Shown: positions 45,233 through 59,024, numbered from the stretch's first letter. The stretch: DNA of 64,000 nucleotides from Pyrenopolyporus hunteri (GCA_902806595.1 CADCXC010000010.1:2356001-2420000), one strand, 5' to 3'. Made by a program: numbers and translations. Notes: generated by a model from the sequence alone, not told the origin.

Positions 45233-46271
45233 GCAGAGAGCGAGGGCGAGTTCCGGGGGGCGAAGCGTCGTCGACGGGGAGCTAGTGGAGATGATAGACC
45301 GACTCATCCATCCGGGTTTGCCCCCACCCCCTCCCCCCTCCGGACCGAGTAAGGAAGGGTTACGTGCGCCGACCATTGGAAGCGGTGGAGCTAGGATCAA
45401 GTAAATGGCAGTAAAGCGCAGAGCGGCGGGGGGTCGGACGAGTCAAGCATACGAGTATCCTGGAGGAGAAAATGGATATAAGGGGAAAGTAAATTCGATC
45501 TTTATAGTTGCTAGTTTCTTTTGTCATTAAGAGAGGGGCCTAACCTACCTGGGTGTAACGCGTTTAGAATAGCCACATGGTTTTCCCATGCGTAATCTTC
45601 TCCTGCACCCCGATGTCTTGTTCCGCACTTGAATATTCGATAGCTCGTGAAGCGACCCGCGAATACTAGGTAGGTCGGTAGATACCTAAACTCAACCCCT
45701 TTCTATAGTTAGAGGGGAGCGTAGAATAATGTTGCTGGCGACCCCCTTTTTCGATTCCATCTCTCAAAATACCGCGAATCATCCGACCTAGAATCGTAAG
45801 ACCGATATCAGGCCAACTCCGTTAACCTATAGGAAATGCAAGATTCGCTAGACTTACATCGCGACGAAAATCTGATGGGTCTATGAAACTAGTAGAAATT
45901 TAGACACCGGCACATCTCGGTCGTATTTTAGTAATTAAGCTATGAATTAGAGCACAGCAATAAACAGACCTCCTCGCCTTTGGATTCATCACGCCATGCT
46001 ATCAACGTATTCATATGGATAGTCCAGCCTGATCCCCGATGCCCAACCCCAACTGGTATCATGTTCTCGGACGGTTAATAACAGAAAAAGAATGCGTCTG
46101 AACGGTAGTCATTTGTTTTCGCTACCGGCTGTAGAAGGGGATAGGAAGAGTAACAAGCCCGTCCCTAACCTACTACCCAATTACACAAATGATTGATGGC
46201 AGACACGCCTCGCGATGACCGGGAGGCGTACGCGCGCAAATTTCACAGCTCCACCAGGGCCGAGAATTGAT
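45233..46271. other. Intergenic region between convergent genes
   Basis: Mostly 3' sequences of the large gene and of CET1. No gene seen. Confidence 0.45.
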
Positions 46272-49114
46272 TTACCGCTGTGACGGGCAATGTCGCGCTA
46301 GTAGACGGACGTTATTAATGAGGCCGTCGATTAGGTCCTCATATCTGTTTGGCTCCTGTCGCATAAGCATACGTCCGTGTTCGATGAGAGCGCGTGCATC
46401 TAATTCTACCTCGAGTTCGTGCTCTTTCGCAGCGCCCATATGTGGTTGCGGGCCCTGGCCACCTGAGGTCGGGTACCCCTGGGTCACCTGTGTTAGATCA
46501 ATTTGATAGAAGCCGTGTCTGTAACTTAGTCGATCCTTGATTCGATCCGGGGGGCGTTCTTTGCTGGGATTCTGGCCACGCTCGATCTCTTCGACCGGGC
46601 CGTCCCAGTCCCATTCCAAGTTGACGCTTATACGGCAGTCAATAGGTAGATGAGGGAAATGTATGTTTAGATTGGCAATCCTAGCCTTGACAATCTTAGC
46701 CAATACATTGCCGGTCTTTTGGTCGTGTGTCACACGGGCCTTAATGGGCGAGCCTTGCGGCAGTAGACCGGAAATGCAACCTGGTATTCGTTGACGGATC
46801 TGGGGGGCGAGCTCGAAGAACCGGTCAACCTCCCGGCGATGTACATAATGAACTTGTACGCGAGAGGCGGCCGTAGGGTTGCGGTGAAATGAGGCTTTCA
46901 CTTGCTCATTCAAGAAGTCGTTCATCTCACGGTGTTGACTCTGTTGGCAAGAATGATCAGTAAATTGGATGGTAGGTCGAGAGAGAAAAAACCGAGAAGC
47001 AGCTCTCGGTTAAGGCAACTCACCTCTGTCATGGAACTGCGAAACATGACCCCGCCGGCTTCTACTACACATTCGCCGGCGACTAAGCAAGCGGGTTCGA
47101 TGCGCCTGTTAGTCGCCTTGTCTATTATAATACCAAGCTTAGCCTCAATCTCGAATTGGGCACCCCGGCTGTGCACTTCTTCGAATTGAGGGAATTGTAA
47201 GACGTTAAAGCCGAGGAAGTCGGCGACCCGGCGGGAAAGAATGTTTTTGGGCGTTTCGTTGCTAATGCTAGGCTCCCATGGAAACGGTTGGCCGTTGAAT
47301 ACTAAGGGATCCTTAGCAACGGTATTGTTTGGTTCTTCCGCCCTTAGGCCGCTTGCGGACCGTGTCGTCTCGGGTGAGGTGTGTCGAGAGACGTGCTCCA
47401 GCCTGACATGCCCACCGGCGTCGTGTTGGTTATTTCCGTTGACGGGTCCGCCCGCATTGGCTTGATGGCGAGCATGGTGCTTTAGAGAGAAGTTGCGGCT
47501 CGCTACTTTAGGCTGGCTGTGATCTCTGCCACTTTGCGCCCACACCGGAGGGCTATCATACTTGGTACGTTTTCGCTGCGGCATCGCGGACGGTATTGCA
47601 GATTGCGCCGCGGTAGCTAATGGGGCTACGTAGTTACCGTTCAGCTGGGGCGGCGGAGGGGCTTTTCGGCCGTTCTCAAGTTCGTCGGGCCCGAGATCAC
47701 GGTGCTCTAGTTTTCGCTTGACCTGAGTACCGGGGAGTTGGGCCTCCATGGCGTTGCTGTTGCCGGGGTTATTGTTGGCTGGAATCTGGGAGGGTCGTTG
47801 AGAAAGGTAAGGATTGGCGTCACTATTAGCGGATGAAGAACGATGGCCGCCGTTGCTGGGTAGACTAGGAACACGTGTTTTAGGTGAGACACTGACGCTT
47901 CTTTCGCGTTCGCTCCGCGACTGCGACCCGCGGTGGGATTCGGCGACAGCGTCGTAGTTACCGTGGCTACTACCGCTGGACATACGCTGGGTAGGTGCTG
48001 GAGCTTGTGGTTTAGGAGACGCTTGTATCGGCTGGGGGGGATACGCAGCGGAAGCAGTCGAAATACGTTTCTGGTAAGGACTGGGAGGTTGCTGGTAGCT
48101 TGCGGCAGGGGATTGCCGCGGTGGTCCGGGCGGAGGCTGTCCTAAAGGCGTCGGGGGTTGCGATGGCTGACGTTGGTGCTGATGCTGGTGCTGAGCTGCG
48201 TTCTGGTCGGCCTGTATAGAATGGGCGTGGGCTGCCGCCACGGGGCTACTCTGGATATAGGGAGGACCATACGCAGCCGATTGGCTATGTGCGGATGTAG
48301 GCGTAGGTGTAGGGGTCGACTGGATGGAGTGAGATCTCTGGTGCAAATACTGATGGCTGCCGCCGGGAGTGCCGACGGGTGGTGTCTGTGGCGGTAAAGG
48401 TTGCGACTGTTGTTGGGGATATGTGTAGGAGATAGAGCCGTGCTGTCCGTGCTGTCCGTGCTGTCCGTGCTGTCCGTGCTGTCCGTGTTGCCCGTGTTGC
48501 AATTGCGGTTGCGGTTGTGGTTGCGGTTGTGGATTGCTGTAACTCTCGCGAGGATAAGCACCCGCACTCGGACCAACACCCGGACCAGCAACCGGTGGGC
48601 CGTATTGATGTTTTTGCACTGGGCTCACAGGGGTTTGTTGCGCTGGGGGGAACGGATAGCCTCCGCTTATGGTGCTGACGGACGACGTAGGCGTGCGCCG
48701 ATAAGGCGAGGGACCCGACACCGAGCCGCTCCCTGGCGATCGTATATCGTGCGAACCCGGGGGCTGGAGTGGAGGGACGGGAGGCCTGCCTGCGAACGCG
48801 TTGCTCGGAGGGTTGTAAGAGGTTGGCGATTGATATGGACCTGTAGAACCCGGTGTGTGACTAGGGCGATTGGGAGCGCCGGCGGAGGAATATTCGCGGG
48901 AATGTGGGCCGGGAGAAGCGTGGGCGGGATTGCTGTAGTCCCTAAAGGATTGGGGCGGCCCAGCCTGGGCTGGGGTCGAGGGCGCGGCTGAGGCCGGAGT
49001 TGGAGTCGAAATCGCAGATGGTGATGTCTGCAGAGACGGTTGAGGAGGTTGAGGTGGTTGCTGCTTTTTCGATTCGCCATCGTCCGGTCCGTTCAACACA
49101 CTGAGGATATTCAT
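46272..49114 (-). CDS. CET1: CET1, mRNA-capping enzyme RNA 5'-triphosphatase subunit
   Basis: Two exons, complement(46272..46940, 47024..49114), 919 residues; the intron has GTGAGT and CAACAG ends and keeps phase 0 (SSMTE then SQHREMNDFLN). The first 600 residues are disordered, rich in Pro, Gln, Ser and Tyr, and include seven tandem HGQ units. The C-terminal third is the triphosphate-tunnel metalloenzyme fold. QFEIEAKLGIII carries the first metal-binding Glu pair (E655, E657), and HELEVELDA carries the second set (E872, E874, E876). VQVHYVHRREVDRFFEL, KARVTHDQKTG and SVNLEWDW are further tunnel strands. It removes the 5' gamma-phosphate of nascent mRNA before guanylylation, in the nucleus with the guanylyltransferase. 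The divergent neighbour is RPN2. Confidence 0.92.
48440..48500. repeat. 9-bp tandem repeat within CET1 (HGQ units)
   Basis: CCGTGCTGT repeated about five times plus two variants with TTG for CTG; codes for (HGQ)n on the minus strand. Just beside it a CCGCAA-like run encodes PQPQPQ. Confidence 0.9.
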
Positions 49115-51244
49115 TTTCTCGGCGCAGCCTTGCTTTCTCTTCAGTGCTATTCCCTATTCCTTAATTCTTATTCCTTATTCCGTATTCCTATATTCCCCAA
49201 TCCTTATTGGCTCGTTCTCCTCTGTCCGTCACAACTTTCCGTCAGTTTGACGACTCGTCTTTTTTTTTTCCTCTTCCTCTCCTACGGTAGACGATAAGAG
49301 TGCGCAACCAACACACATACGTAAATGCAAACAGCAGTGTGCGCGCGCGCTCTCTCCCTATCCTCTCCCCTACTCCGCTTTCTCTTGTTTCCTCTCTCTA
49401 TCGCGCGCGCGCACAATCACTCTTCTCGCTCTTCGCTTGTGCCGAAGATCACGTAGTCCAGCGTCGCCGATACATGCAGGTAGGTAATCACACTCTACGG
49501 TCGCCCGGGCCGAGGTAATCAACACGGTATCGTAATAGTGATGGCTAACCGTTCGTCGGACAACACGTAAATGTCGGTGGATGGGGCAAAAAGATGTGAT
49601 GTGATTCTTGCCCGTTGGATTGGGCCTTCGTACGTCCGTGTTATCGGTATTATTATTATTTTTTTTTCCCCTTCCCCGTGTTTTTGACCAAGTATCGCGA
49701 AAAAAAAAAGTTTATCAATTTTGCGTTTCCGCCCTTTATCGGAATTGCTCCGGGCGACAACAGTACTATGTCCCTATGCCGCCGTGTGCTGTCTCGGCTG
49801 AAGTAGTAAATAATCAATAGTCATTAGAAGAATTATGCGCAACGAGCTGGCAATGGTGACAGAATTGGCAGACGGGTATTATTCCTAGTTGTACAAAGTC
49901 GACCAAATTATGAACAAAGAGTAGTTCTCGATCCCAGTCCAGGTAGGGATGAATGCGAAAGCGTGCGTGACTGATGAATCAACCAGTCAGTGAATCGATT
50001 TAGGTACCTACTTACCTACCTAGGTACCTCTAGCATGGTACCTATAGCTATGATAGGTACATGTAGCTTCTGGCTTCTAGTGCATGTATAGGTATACCTA
50101 CATATAGGTATGTACCTACCTATCGTCTACCTACACAGGTACCTATGTACCCGTGCATGTAGGATTCTAAAGGCAGGCCCAACCTCTCATCTACCTGTGC
50201 ATTATGTAACCTCCTAATAAGTGTATGGGTACCTAAGTAGGTATGTAGGTAGGTAGTCTACCTTATCTAGGTAGGTAACTTACGATTATCATTTGCTTCA
50301 AGAAAGAAACAGAAAGAAAAGTCAAAAAAGACCCTTCAAGAGCCTGCACGTTGAAGTACCTAACCGTGAGGGTAAATGCTACATTTGATGTGCGTGGAGT
50401 CGAAATCCTTAGAGTTACAGGTAGGTAGGTACACGTATTGTACTATAGTACCGTACCTACCTAGGTACCTACCAACGAAGGTACCTACTTATTTACCTAG
50501 GTACCTAAATGTAGGTAAATACCTAGCTACCTACCTATCTTCTCGTCTACTATTACGTGCATAGGTAGGTAGGTAGGTATATATGGGTAAGTTAGGTGAG
50601 TTGATATAGTATGGTACATGTAGAGGTAGTAGGTAGCAAGCCACTGTGGCTTATTATTCCTTTCCCCAAGTCGGGGCTGGTGTTTATTATGTGTAGGCCG
50701 GATTTACGTACGTACCACCTGCCTGTCTTACTTCTAGGTACCCAGGTACACTAGGCAGAGCTGCGCCTGACGTGGACTCCCAAGGAAGCTCAAGTCCTCC
50801 CGTTCCCAAAATCGAAAGTTGCTTCCCGCAAGGCTCGCGTGTGGGCCCGTTCCTTGCTTACAGGTTCCCAAGTACCGTTTTTCTCGTCCAAGCTTTTCGC
50901 AACTGAATCTCGGATAACTTCATTCAACTCTTCGCCTACATCATACATCTCCAAAATACATAACACGCCCACACAATAACCCCAAATCCATACACAGGTA
51001 CGGTAGGGAATTACCTACCATATCATAACTTCGGCCGCATCACACGGGCCGGCGTCTCTTACCCGTCACCATAATCCCTTAATCGGATCAGGTTCCTATC
51101 TCCGCCCTCTTCTCTCATATTTTTCGTCCACCCATTCGTCTATCCTTCCCTTCCACCATCGCCCAAGATAGGCGCCGCGTAAACGTCTTTCCCCGGTCGT
51201 CTGTCACTTATTCGGAAACGGTAGTAGTTGGTCCTGCTCCAAAG
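49115..51244. promoter_or_regulatory. Divergent CET1/RPN2 intergenic region with dense TAGG repeats
   Basis: CT-rich sequence just upstream of CET1 (49150-49420) with GCGCGC runs; a dense palindromic repeat cluster at 49995-50640; pyrimidine-rich 5' UTR-like DNA (51060-51240) before RPN2. No gene seen. Confidence 0.5.
49995..50640. repeat. Dense TACCTAGGTA / TAGG repeat cluster
   Basis: More than a dozen TACCTACC, GGTACCTA and TAGGTAGG runs within about 640 bp, the richest patch in the window. Confidence 0.85.
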
Positions 51245-54200
51245 ATGCCCGGCTTGGTTACTGCTACCGGCGTCCTCGCCTTCTTGGCCGACGAGGAACC
51301 CGAGCTCAAGGTCTTTGCTCTGCAGACCCTCAACGATGATATTGACACCGTTTGGTTCGAGGTTGCCAGTGCTCTAGGTCAGATGTAAGCATAATTATAC
51401 TTCCGCGTTTCGTCGCCGATATCCATATGTTTAGATACTAACAAGTCCTTCAGCGAGGCTCTTTACGAAGATGAATCCTTTCCCGAGCGCAAGTTGGCCG
51501 CCCTCGTCCTCTCCAAGGTTTATTACCATCTGCAGGCCTACGACGAGAGTATGTTCTTCGCTCTGGCGGCTGGCGAGCTATTTAAGCTGGATAATCCCGG
51601 CGAGTTCGAGGAAACCATCATCTCCAAATGCGTCGACCATTACATCGCTACCAAGAACGAGAATCACACCGTTGTCAGCAAGAAGGACAAGGACGCTTCT
51701 CTACCTGCTCTCGCTACCGCCTTTTCGAGCACCACCACCGACGGCACCGCCTCCGCCCTCATCTCACCCACGACGCCCTTCTCCCAGTCCACCCTACCGT
51801 CGAAGTCCCTCCTATCTCGAGCCTCCACTGACAATACGATTCTCGAACCCTCCTTTGAACATCAGAAGAAGCAGCATCGGTCATCCTCTATCGCTTTGAC
51901 TAACAATGAACTCGATACCCGTCGTGCCATTGACAAAGTCATAGAACGGCTATTCGAAAGCTGCTTGAGGGAGAGACGTTACCAGCAGGTTGTGGGAATT
52001 GCTGTCGAGGCGAAGCGCCTGGATGTTGTCAGTAAGGTGATCCAACGCGCGGACGATGATTATAAGCGTAACAAGGGCAAGTCTACGCAAGACGATGCCA
52101 TGGGCCCCGCCGAGGAGCTTCTGGATTACTGTTTGAATATTTGTATGGATGTCGTGCAAGAACGAGCTTTCCGCGACGATATCCTACAGCTCATCCTCGA
52201 TATTCTGGCCAGCGGACGAGCTAAAGATCCCGACTACTTTTCCATTGCTAAGTGTATCGTCTATTTAAATAAAGACGAACAGGCCCGCACCGTCATCCAG
52301 CATCTCGTCAAAACCGACACAGTCGAGGCCACTGCCATCGCCTACCAATTCGCTTTCGACCTCTATGACAACGGCACCCAGGAGTTTCTAGGCAAGGTTA
52401 TCTCGGGATTGCCCAAGGGCGAGCCTACCACCGAAAATAAGGTTCGTGAGACCGCCGGTGAATCCGAGAGGGATCCCTTATTGGGCAATGTCGAATCCGA
52501 AGAAGTTGATGAAAAGAAGGCTGCTGTGTTCAGAAACATCCGCTCTATTCTTGACGGCACCAAAACCATCAAGCTTAACCTAGAGTTCCTCTATCGCAAT
52601 AACCGCACTGATCTCAGCATTCTCAACAAAGTACGGGACAGCCTTGAGGGCCGACATTCCATCTTTCACACCGCCGTTACTTTCTGCAATGCCTTCATGA
52701 ACCAGGGCACGACCAATGATAAATTCTTCCGAGACAATCTTGAGTGGCTAGGCAAGGCCGTAAATTGGTCTAAATTCACCGCCACCGCAGCCCTGGGTGT
52801 TATCCATCGCGGGAACCTCTCCCAATCTAGGAAGCTCCTGGAACCATATCTCCCACGGGGTGCCGGTGGTATCAGTGGCGGATCCCCTTACTCTCAAGGC
52901 GGAGCACTTTACGCGTACGGTCTCATCCATGCGAACCACGGCGCCGATGCTTTAGATTACCTGAAGACCCAGTTTACTGCTGCCGAGGAAGAAGTTATCC
53001 AGCACGGTGGCGCTCTAGGTTTAGGTCTCGCTGGAATGGCGAGCGGAAATGAAGAGATCTTTGAGAATCTCAAGGCTGTCCTTTACGCTGATTCTGCTCT
53101 AAACGGCGAGGCTGTGGGTCTTGCCATGGGCCTGATAATGTTAGGCACGGGCAACGTCAAGGCCCTAGAGGACATGGTCGCCTACGCGCATGAGACGTCG
53201 CACGAAAAAAGCGTGAGAGGATTGGCCCTTGGTATGGCTTTGATCATGTATGGTCAGCAGGAAGGCGCGGACGTTATGATCGAAGGCCTCCTGATGGACC
53301 CAGACGCAACATTGAGATACGGCGGCATTATGACGGTGGCGATGGCCTATTGCGGCACGGGAAGCAATAAAGCGATTCGAAAACTACTGCACGTCGCCGT
53401 CAGCGACGTGAATGACGATGTTAGACGAATCGCCGTCATGAGTCTGGGCTTTATCTTATTCCGCAAGCCTGGCAGCGTACCTCGCATGGTTGAGCTCCTT
53501 TCCGAGTCGTACAATCCCCACGTGCGTTACGGTTCTGCCATGGCGCTCGGCATCTCGTGCGCGGGGACCGGCTTAGACGAGGCTATCGACCTGTTGGAGC
53601 CTATGATGAAGGATCCGACCGACTTCGTCAGACAAGGGGCGCTGATCGCCTTAGCCATGATAATGATCCAGCAAAACGAGGTGATGAACCCGAAAGTTGC
53701 GTCCATCCGCAAAACTCTCAAGAAGGTGGTCGGTGACCGCCACGAAGATGCCATGACCAAGTTTGGTGCGGCTCTCGCTTTAGGCATCATCGACGCTGGT
53801 GGGCGGAACTGCACAATCGGCCTGCAGACGCAGACCGGCAACCTCAACATGGCCGGCATCGTTGGCATGGCCGTATTCACCCAATACTGGTATTGGTTCC
53901 CCTTCACGCACTTCTTGTCTCTGGCTTTCACCCCGACTTCTATTATCGCCCTTGATCACGACTTGGATATAATCGACGTCAAATTCCATTGCGCAACCAA
54001 ACCAAGCCTCTTCGATTATCCTCCGGAACAAGAAGTCAAGGCAGAGGAGGGACCAACCATGATTGCCACCGCCATCCTCTCCACTACCGCTCAGGCCAAA
54101 CGCCGAGCCCAGAAGAAAGAGAAAGCTCAGCGGCGGGAAAGCATGGATATCGACCCTACCGCTACCCCGACCACCTCGAAGCCAGGTGCCGCCGGCGATA

Positions 54201-54820
54201 AGATGGAAGTCGACGCGAAGGCCAAGTCGAACGAGGACACGAAGGATAAAAAGGAGGGCGAGGTTCCGGCTTCAGGTGACAAGGAATCATCAACGCCTCC
54301 AACAGATAGCAAGAAGAAGTCAGAGAAGGAGAAACCGGGCTATGACATAGATAACATGAGCCGTGTCCTCCCCGGACAGCTCAAGTATATCAGCCTCGCT
54401 AAAGGCCGCTACTGGCCTGTCAAATTAGTGAGACCTGGACCACTGGTAAGATAGCCCGACGGCTTATCACACTTCTCAAAATACTAACCGTAATTATAGC
54501 CTACCGGCGGCCCTATACTACTTCATGACATGCAGCCCGGCAAAGAAAAGGCGCTCATCGAAGAGAAGCTCAAGAAGGTAGCAACTGAGAAAGCTCCCGT
54601 CGCCGGCGGCAGCGGTCCGCGCAATGCCCGGCCGGTCGAGGAAGCTCTCTTCAACCGGCTAGGGCGGGGCCAGCTCGCTACCCCGAACCGGAACGACGTG
54701 GGTGGCGCCGCTGCGGCCGCTGGGGTATTGACTGCAATCGACGAAGATGCTGAAGGAGACGAGGAGGCGCAGCCCCCTCATGATTTCGATTACTATACCG
54801 AGGAGGAGGAAGATGATTAG
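51245..54820 (+). CDS. RPN2: RPN2, 26S proteasome regulatory particle non-ATPase subunit
   Basis: Three exons, 51245..51384, 51454..54445 and 54500..54820, 1150 residues, the usual length for fungal Rpn2. The first junction joins ALGQI to EALYEDESFPER, and the last joins KLVRPGPL to PTGGPILLHDMQPGK. Features: an N-terminal helical rod, then proteasome/cyclosome (PC) repeats such as GGALYAYGLIHANHG, ALGLGLAGMASGN, GLALGMALIMYG and GSAMALGISCAGTG. The hydrophobic toroid strand TGNLNMAGIVGMAVFTQYWYW follows, then a charged Lys/Glu linker (about 870-960) and the conserved C-terminal FDYYTEEEEDD end. Rpn2 scaffolds the base of the 19S particle and docks the Rpn13 ubiquitin receptor through its C-terminal tail. 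Confidence 0.97.
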
Positions 54821-55197
54821 GTACCTACCTTACCTACACATCGCACCACCCCCCAGCGGAAAGAAAAAAACAGAAAAAAAAAAAAAAAAGAGACGGGCTC
54901 GCGTACTCTTATGTGTTGTTTGTAACATAGAAGATGGCGTCCGCAAAGTATTAATCAACAAGACTTTCTAGACTTCAAGGGTACCAAATAACTATTTCAT
55001 GTTGAATTTAACTCGACCAATTTTTTCAGCACGGTCAAGGACAACGTTTCCAGAGTTGTCTGGGACCAGTCACAATGCAAATATGAAAGATGGAGCACTT
55101 TCGTACATTTGCATACTAGATATGCCTGGCTAGGTAGGTAGGTATGTAAGTACCTAGGGAGGCATCTAACGGCTACCATAAAGAGCTTGGTCATCCG
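54821..55197. other. Intergenic region (3' ends of RPN2 and the zincin gene)
   Basis: A-rich tract at 54866-54890, and TAGG motifs at about 55132-55162. Convergent transcription ends here. Confidence 0.45.
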
Positions 55198-55725
55198 TTA
55201 CATCCCATCGGCGAGCATGGCATCGACTAGTTGGACATGGCGGTTACCATTCGTCTCGCTCCACTCGCTCTCGTAATTCAACCCGTAAGGCCAAAAATGG
55301 CCGCCGCCGCAGTTGATCTTAGCATTGGGGCCGTCCCACGAGCGGAGCAGCGGCGTTGCTGTCGGCCAGTTGTTCGCTGCGCAGTGCTGATCGAAGGCAG
55401 CCGTCTGTCCAACGCCAAGCGTATGCGCAATCTCGTGCATTGCTGTGCGTTCCGTCATATAAGACCGGTCGGAGCCAAATCGGAGGTCTCCGTTATAGTT
55501 CGCCTCAGCTGTGGGCACGCCTGGAGAATAATAGACTCGGACGGTTTTTCTAGCGTCCGAGAAACGGGCGTATCGGGCCACGGCAAGATTCATCGCAGCT
55601 TCGATCCGGGTGTATGCCTCGGCCTGGTCTGCCGTTGGATTAGACTCTTTTTGTAGCGTCCATGTTATCGCCCCCGACACGATGGAGGCGTATGTTAAAG
55701 CATCGGCGAGGATAGCGAAGCGCAT
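55198..55725 (-). CDS. Small secreted zincin-like protein (HExxH)
   Basis: Single exon, 175 residues. An N-terminal hydrophobic stretch (FAILADALTYASIVSGAITW) looks like a signal peptide, cleaved near residue 20. The zinc-protease motif HEIAHTLGVGQT is clear, but metzincins need a third His at the eleventh position of HExxHxxGxxH, and here that position is Gln. The next ligand candidates are the Asp and His of FDQHC. Family resemblance is to small secreted fungal and bacterial proteins with HEIAHTLGVG that often carry lectin domains; no lectin domain is present here. It may be an extracellular peptidase or an effector-like protein. The start ATG fits the signal peptide. Confidence 0.72.
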   Translation of the reverse strand: MRFAILADALTYASIVSGAITWTLQKESNPTADQAEAYTRIEAAMNLAVARYARFSDARKTVRVYYSPGVPTAEANYNGDLRFGSDRSYMTERTAMHEIAHTLGVGQTAAFDQHCAANNWPTATPLLRSWDGPNAKINCGGGHFWPYGLNYESEWSETNGNRHVQLVDAMLADGM

Positions 55726-58700
55726 GTCGTGCCGTTGTTAAGTAGATGTAATGTTCGATGATATTGATGCTCCTTGGTAGATTGTGTAGTTTGGGAACGG
55801 TTAACGTCAAAGTCATTGGCTACATACGTCCATACATATAATATGACGAACCAATTCTCCTTCTCCCTTATTCATCCTCATGGTTAAACTCTAACCCTAT
55901 GGTATGACATGGTAACTGGCATGTTTTTGATATGCGGTACCGGTTTAACATCTTCCGGTCGGCATCCGAACGTGTACCTACCTACAAGCTACAGAACGGA
56001 GAAATTATGTGCCACGGAACTAAATAAACGAGTGTTGGGATTTAGTTCACCCGCCTATCTAGTATATGTAGCCATCTTCATACGATACGTGGTAATTTCG
56101 GACGACTGTCCTCCGACCTAGATTGTGGAAACAACGCCGAGGTCTTGGCAAAATATGTAGCAGAATACACCGTTTAGGTCAACCACGTAGTAAGGGAAAC
56201 AACTGCGTTGCTGCGCGGGCTATCTATCTATCCAGGCCGAAGGCCAGGGTATGCCCGCATACATAACGAGAACAAAAGGGACATATGTCCCATATTCCCA
56301 CAACACAGCACTATACACTCATAGATACTTTGGTAACTTAAGTAGATACTCACTCGGTATGTATGAAGCAAGGACGGTTAGCGGGGCTATATTTCTTTAA
56401 CCAGCTACAGATGTAAAAGGCGTAGGCTATCCTTATATATGACAGATGGCTGGGTACCCAGTGAAAGGTAGAAGATCAACCTTACGGATAATTCTGCTAG
56501 TTCCCTTCCTTACCCGTGTTAACTGTCTGGTGCCTGGTACTTACGACCCGAGAAAAAGTGAGGGCTCAAGAGAAAAAAAATTAGCTAGGGTATTCCGACT
56601 TCGGGTTATACTGAGAAACATCGACCTAGTGATAGGGATTTGCGGCTAAAACTGGTGCAGAGTTTTCGGGGGGTACGAGATTTAACATTCACTATACTAG
56701 TATCTCGAGCTATATCTCCACCCGTAAGGCTATCCGCTTCAGAGGATATGCTTAGGAATCCGGGCCAATATAGAAAGTCACGCCGCTCGTGTAGCACGAG
56801 AAACAAATAGAGGCTTTGAATGTCCGCCTCCCGGAACTAGGACATTGCCAGTGTACCTAGGTAGGTATGTGTTTGTTGGATACCCATACTTCGTCAACAC
56901 AGAAGCCGCAGTACTTACTATTCTCTGAGGTTCCCAGGTTTCTGGGTTTCTATAGACGGCCCCCACAACCCGAGGCGAAAGGATTGGCCGAAAGCCTCCT
57001 TATTTTGGTGTAAACAGAGCATCACACGGTCGGCAAGGGAAAGGGCGGCGCCGATGCTAATACCTCAACGTCGGTTTTTCTAAACGAAACTTAAAACCGA
57101 GGACGAGATGAATCCCACTCCTGATAGCTTGATCGAGCGGTGAGTTGTGATGAGAGTAGGGGATTTCCAACCTTCCTAGCTTATCTTGATTATTATTTTA
57201 GCCTCGGAAATTGATGAAGAAGAGCTCGGTAGGCGGGATACTAGTCGATATACCGGAGCCGAAGGGAAGAAATAAGGTCCAGTGCTGGAGTAGCTGTTGG
57301 CCTCTTCTATTGTCGGGGTAAGAAACAAAATCCAGCTCAGGGCGGGTTCAAGACTAGCAAACTGTGTGAATTACGGAATGGCTACTGTGTATAGACGTGT
57401 GACATGCGGATATCGTCCTCGGTATCTTCTAGTGATAACGTGGACGTACGACCGGCTGTAACTCGGGCTTTAAGTATATCTTTGAGTGGTCCCATAAGCC
57501 CTTCGGAGTTGATACGTCTAAATAAGTAGAAGATGCTTGACTAAGGGATCTGCCCAGGCAAGTACCGCCACGTAACTTAACCTCCCTACCTACCTACCTA
57601 GGTACCTACCTACCTAGGTAAGTATTTGATTTTGGGAATAAGCCGGCTACCGGTCCGGGGTCGAGAACGTGACAGGTCCCGAATGCCGCCAAATCGTCGG
57701 GACTCGGGAGGAAGCAAGATAGTAATTTGTGGGGGCAGCTTTCCGCACCAGCGAGGGCTGTCAGCCCTGCTGCAGCCCTGTAAGCCTGGTAAATGCAGGT
57801 CTTAAATAGTGCTATTTTAGACGTACCAGGGGGTAGGTAAGGGGGAACCTTAGGTTGCTACCTAATACATACATGTACCTAGGTAGGTATCTATGCCTAG
57901 CGGTGAACGGCTCCCAGTCTTTTTTGCATCCAGTCTTCTGCCGTCATGCACCCCGAGCCAAGCCGAAGTACTTCGTAACCCCCGTTGTAACCCGCCTGCA
58001 GTTTCGACATTTATTTTTGATTTTCGGTTTCCTCGAAACCTATCGTCCACATCTACGTATATCCGCTTCCGAGAGAGAATTGAAAAAGGAAAAAAAAAAA
58101 AAAAAAAAATCAAGAAGAAGAATCAATCAATCAGTCACTCACTCACTCACTTGGTAGGTACCTACTATACATACATCCTATACCAATGGTAGGTTGACGA
58201 GATGGGGGGCCATGCTCTGTAATGCGCCTGCACTTCCTATCTGGATGATTCTGTTGGAACGGTCGAATTGATGGGTCTTGTCTCTTGCTTCCTCCTCCCA
58301 AGGTGTTATCTAACCTTAGTTGTTAAGAATCTAACTCGAAATTTTCTCTTTTCTCCTCTCGCCCTTCTTGCTTTCTCTTTCTTTCCCCTTTTCCTTCGCC
58401 TCGGGAATAGTCCGTAACCTGCCATCCACCGATTTATCTCCTTCTTGTTTCCTCCCCCCTCCCCCTCCCCCCTCCTCTCCCGTTCGCCGACGCCGTCTGT
58501 GGCGGTCGGCGTCACGCATCGAGGTACGATCGCGGTTTGGCGGCGACCGGCAGCCGAGAGAAATCGGTGTCCCTTCGAGTCTCTTCTATTTCCTCGACCC
58601 AACTCCCGTGACTTTCAAAGCCAACGTATCTCCCCAGTTTGTTCTCGATTTTCTCCTCCCTTCGTCACTGTCCCTAACAAATTTGACCAGATTAGTACCT

Positions 58701-59024
58701 ATATAATTGACACTGGTGCTTGGAGATAGCTCTTCTCCCCAACGACACCGCGGTTGCTTCTAACTATCATGATCTTTCTCCGTCACCTTTCTGGGTGAGG
58801 CACGTTATCAAATTTTCCCAGAGAGAAAGGTTCCGCGCTCTGAGCCAGCCTCCACTGTCCTGGAGGACCCACGAGTCGAGAATTTGCCGCCTCGACAACT
58901 GCACAGGCCGACGCTACTGATACACGCTATATCTCTGCAACGCGCTGCTATGGGCACAGTGCAGAAATATCTCTACCCTATTTTACTCTAGGGCGGCACT
59001 CAGCGTGGACTCTAAACCAAAGCT
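55726..59024. other. Long intergenic region upstream of the sulfite oxidase gene
   Basis: About 3.3 kb without a supported gene. Holds TAGG motif clusters (57585-57625 and 57870-57890), an A-run at 58089-58110 and a strongly pyrimidine-rich stretch (58330-58500) that may belong to a promoter. Confidence 0.45.
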
